Shown piece after piece: positions 63,771-64,000 of a DNA stretch of 64,000 nt. Position numbers and translations under genes: made by a program. Under the pieces are notes generated by a model that did not search any database, had not been told where the DNA came from, and saw nothing but the letters and a program-made list of their open reading frames with translations. Within the stretch, counting starts at the first letter, position 1. Each line of letters opens with the position of its first letter. This DNA comes from Streptococcus australis ATCC 700641 (GTDB lineage: Bacteria > Bacillota > Bacilli > Lactobacillales > Streptococcaceae), in assembly GCF_000186465.1 (NCBI RefSeq), contig NZ_GL636091.1:695745-759744 (forward strand). The letters run 5' to 3'.

Positions 63771-63844
63771 AAAACGTTAGTCAACACGATTATATCAACG
63801 TTTACAGACATTCAAGAATTTTCTCTTGGATGTCTTTTTTTGTT
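63771..63844. repeat. Right direct repeat of the island (att-like)
   Basis: This is the second copy of the 73 bp block at 50747-50819, beginning AAAACGTTAGTCAACACGAT and ending with the same hairpin and T run. From 63845 to 64000 I see no gene and no integrase on either strand. Confidence 0.75.
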
Positions 63845-64000
63845 CAAAAAAAAGAGTTTCCCTGAGAATTTCCCTGAATTCGTTTGAACATCTATAAAAG
63901 TAGATTTCTGAATTATATGAGCTATTTTATGAGTTTTATTGATATTGATGAGTAATTTTATTATTTTACCCACTATAAGTTATATTCTAACAAATATACA

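Larger units (their letters stand above)
50747..63844. mobile_element. Genomic island downstream of rpsI carrying TA and anti-phage defence genes
   Basis: An AT-rich stretch of about 13 kb lies between 73/74 bp direct repeats next to rpsI. It carries a PlcR-like regulator, an ABC exporter, PezAT, an OLD/UvrD pair and the remains of a mobilisation module. No integrase, relaxase or Rep is visible. It is thus either a decayed element or the left part of one extending beyond 64000. Boundaries are inferred from the direct repeats and composition. Confidence 0.7.

Noticed and set aside
63845..64000. Minus-strand open frame of about 64 codons entering the right repeat as an integrase C-terminus
   Set aside because: It has no ribosome site and is AT-rich low-information sequence. 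No catalytic Arg-His-Arg-Tyr motif is visible, so it cannot be called an integrase.
1..64000. CRISPR arrays, tRNA or rRNA genes
   Set aside because: No regularly spaced identical repeats with unique spacers and no tRNA cloverleaf or rRNA segment was seen. The pnp-upstream repeats are imperfect, long and without spacers.

Overview
The window comes from the chromosome of a low-GC Gram-positive coccus, almost certainly a viridans Streptococcus of the mitis/sanguinis type (S. parasanguinis-like is a reasonable guess, but not proven). The basis is the near-family-standard streptococcal housekeeping proteins (PflB, MsmK-DexB, CysS-MrnC, L13-S9, a PDF of about 204 residues), two sortase-anchored LPXTG proteins and a pneumococcal-type PezAT module.

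Positions 1-50650 are core chromosome. In order they hold: mevalonate genes mvaA (cut by the window edge) and mvaS; a two-gene ThrE-type exporter; pflB; dinB; recD2; lepB-rnhC; a glutathione peroxidase; zapA-cvpA-mutS2; a C69 dipeptidase; a glycine riboswitch driving a Na+/alanine-glycine symporter; sstT; an MscS channel; def; an RsuA-type pseudouridine synthase; an LPXTG Cna-B adhesin; rpsO; trxA; a redox-type HxlR locus; pepF; an SH3 lipoprotein followed by an in-frame gene remnant; the pnp-cysE-(four small genes)-cysS-mrnC operon; msmK-dexB; a large wall-anchored M14 carboxypeptidase behind a catabolite-repression site; rlmB-rae1-like-degV; and rplM-rpsI.

Two non-coding structures stand out in the core. 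A tandem array of about three 113-126 nt repeats lies directly upstream of pnp, with a single inverted copy directly downstream of rpsO. Each copy keeps two hairpins at the same places while the stem bases differ between copies, which points to conserved RNA structure. A 28 bp palindrome sits between hxlR and its divergent neighbour.

Positions 50747-63844 are an AT-rich island of about 13 kb immediately downstream of rpsI, flanked by 73/74 bp direct repeats that differ at only three positions plus one T. Left to right it carries a PlcR-like regulator and an ABC exporter separated by a 400 nt structured leader with no clear gene; then a four-gene overlapping block pezA-pezT-OLD nuclease-UvrD helicase (toxin-antitoxin plus Gabija-like anti-phage defence); an unknown gene whose end collides with a leftover mobilisation module (FtsK/TcpA-like ATPase and two partners, no relaxase visible); and several unknown small genes with an XRE regulator near the right repeat. 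No integrase or relaxase lies within the window, so the island is either decayed or continues past position 64000.

Functionally, the core part links sugar and one-carbon/amino-acid uptake (MsmK, DexB, AgcS, SstT, PflB), RNA decay and processing (PNPase, MrnC, Rae1-like, RNase HIII) and cell-surface proteins. The island is a defence cargo region in which the toxin-antitoxin pair and the nuclease/helicase pair appear to be translationally coupled.
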